Source of the DNA: Brucellaceae bacterium | Lineage (GTDB): Bacteria; Pseudomonadota; Alphaproteobacteria; Rhizobiales; Rhizobiaceae | Assembly (NCBI GenBank): GCA_031253705.1 | Contig: JAIRVW010000186.1 | Location: 1 to 6,703 of the forward strand | Direction: 5' to 3' | DNA: 6,703 nt | In this document: in pieces, positions 6,288-6,703 of the stretch | Position numbering within the stretch: position 1 is the stretch's first letter | Layout: the number at the start of each line of letters is the position of its first letter | The notes under the pieces: model-generated | The model's database searches: none | What the model was told of the DNA's origin: nothing | Seen by the model: the letters and a program-made list of their open reading frames with translations, nothing else | Program-made: the position numbers and the translations under genes

Positions 6288-6703
6288 ATGGATATAAAAT
6301 TGCGATCAGCGGCGTTATTGGCTTTGGGTTTGACTGGCGGGATGAGTTTTCAGGCTCAGGCCGCAGAAAAGGGCGTTGTTGCTGAATGCGCGGTGGTTAT
6401 GGATGCCGCAACGCAAAAAGTGCTGTCACGCGAAGGGCAGTGCGATAAACGTTTTACACCGGCATCGACTTTTAAAGTGCCGCTGGCTGTTATTGGTTTT
6501 GATAAAAATATCCTGCAATCTGAACATGAGCCGGTGTGGCAGTGGAAGCCTGAAATGGAAGCGCCGGAGCGCGACAGGATTGCTGTTGATCCCGCTCGGT
6601 GGCTGGAGAAATCAGTTGTCTGGTATTCCCGTGAGATTACCAAACAATTGGGACAGAAGCAGTTTTCGGAAGCTGTTGCAGCACTTGATTACGGCAATAA
6701 GGA
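6288..6703 (+). CDS. bla: Class D (OXA-type) beta-lactamase, N-terminal part (3' end outside window)
   Basis: The plus-strand frame from ATG 6288 is open for 138 codons plus two bases to the window end. Residues 1-25 form a signal peptide: basic K4 and R6, a hydrophobic core, then AQA before Ala26, so the product is exported to the periplasm. Class D motifs appear in order with normal spacing: STFK (60-63, nucleophile Ser60 and the usually carboxylated Lys63), SVV (109-111) in EKSVVWYSREIT, and YGN (135-137) in DYGNK. Cys34 and Cys52 may pair. The final KTG motif is beyond the window. The predicted role is hydrolysis of beta-lactams by an acyl-serine mechanism; spectrum cannot be judged. A BlaR-type sensor domain is less likely because the STFK motif follows a cleavable signal peptide with no membrane region between. 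It stands alone after the cca terminator, so it is probably transcribed separately. Confidence 0.92.
   Translation, partial: MDIKLRSAALLALGLTGGMSFQAQAAEKGVVAECAVVMDAATQKVLSREGQCDKRFTPASTFKVPLAVIGFDKNILQSEHEPVWQWKPEMEAPERDRIAVDPARWLEKSVVWYSREITKQLGQKQFSEAVAALDYGNK

Noticed and set aside
6356..6643. A 95-codon minus-strand open frame opposite the beta-lactamase
   Set aside because: The plus-strand reading has a signal peptide and three class D motifs; the reverse frame has no support.
1..6703. Mobile element, CRISPR array, tRNA or rRNA gene
   Set aside because: I saw no repeat-spacer pattern, terminal inverted repeats, transposase motif or tRNA-like fold; nearly all bases are in coherent genes.

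Overview
The window looks like chromosomal DNA of an alphaproteobacterium of the order Hyphomicrobiales (Rhizobiales), most likely a Brucella/Ochrobactrum relative. This rests on protein resemblance and gene order: a MoxR ATPase, DUF58 and DUF4159-type operon facing away from a DUF1285 gene, which is followed by a CoA-type Nudix hydrolase and cca. Base composition is moderate (mid-50s % GC by eye, not computed). The genus is an inference.

Left half (1-3401, minus strand): a tightly packed operon read right to left. A MoxR-family AAA+ ATPase (3401-2397) overlaps by 1 nt a DUF58 protein with an intact von Willebrand A metal site (2397-1483). That gene abuts, with no spacer, a large membrane-anchored protein with a BatA-like N terminus and a degenerate VWA site (1482 to beyond base 1). 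The last protein is cut by the window edge; 494 residues are visible. MoxR ATPases commonly act with VWA proteins, and this gene set has been linked to cell-envelope integrity in rhizobia (recalled, not checked here).

Middle (3402-3553): a 152-bp divergent intergenic region with a clear ribosome binding site at each end, a perfect 7-bp dyad and only weak promoter-like boxes.

Right half (3554-6160, plus strand): a second compact operon of DUF1285, a Nudix CoA pyrophosphatase and the CCA-adding tRNA nucleotidyltransferase. They are joined by a 4-nt gap and then a 4-nt GTGA overlap, and closed by a strong rho-independent terminator (6166-6190).

Right edge (6191-6703): a short regulatory gap with a 13-bp palindrome, then the first 138 codons of a secreted class D (OXA-type) beta-lactamase. 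Its STFK, SVV and YGN motifs are visible and its C terminus lies outside the window. Apart from the beta-lactamase, the content is conserved housekeeping or envelope genes. I found no CRISPR array, insertion sequence, tRNA or rRNA. No stretch above 300 bases lacks a gene.
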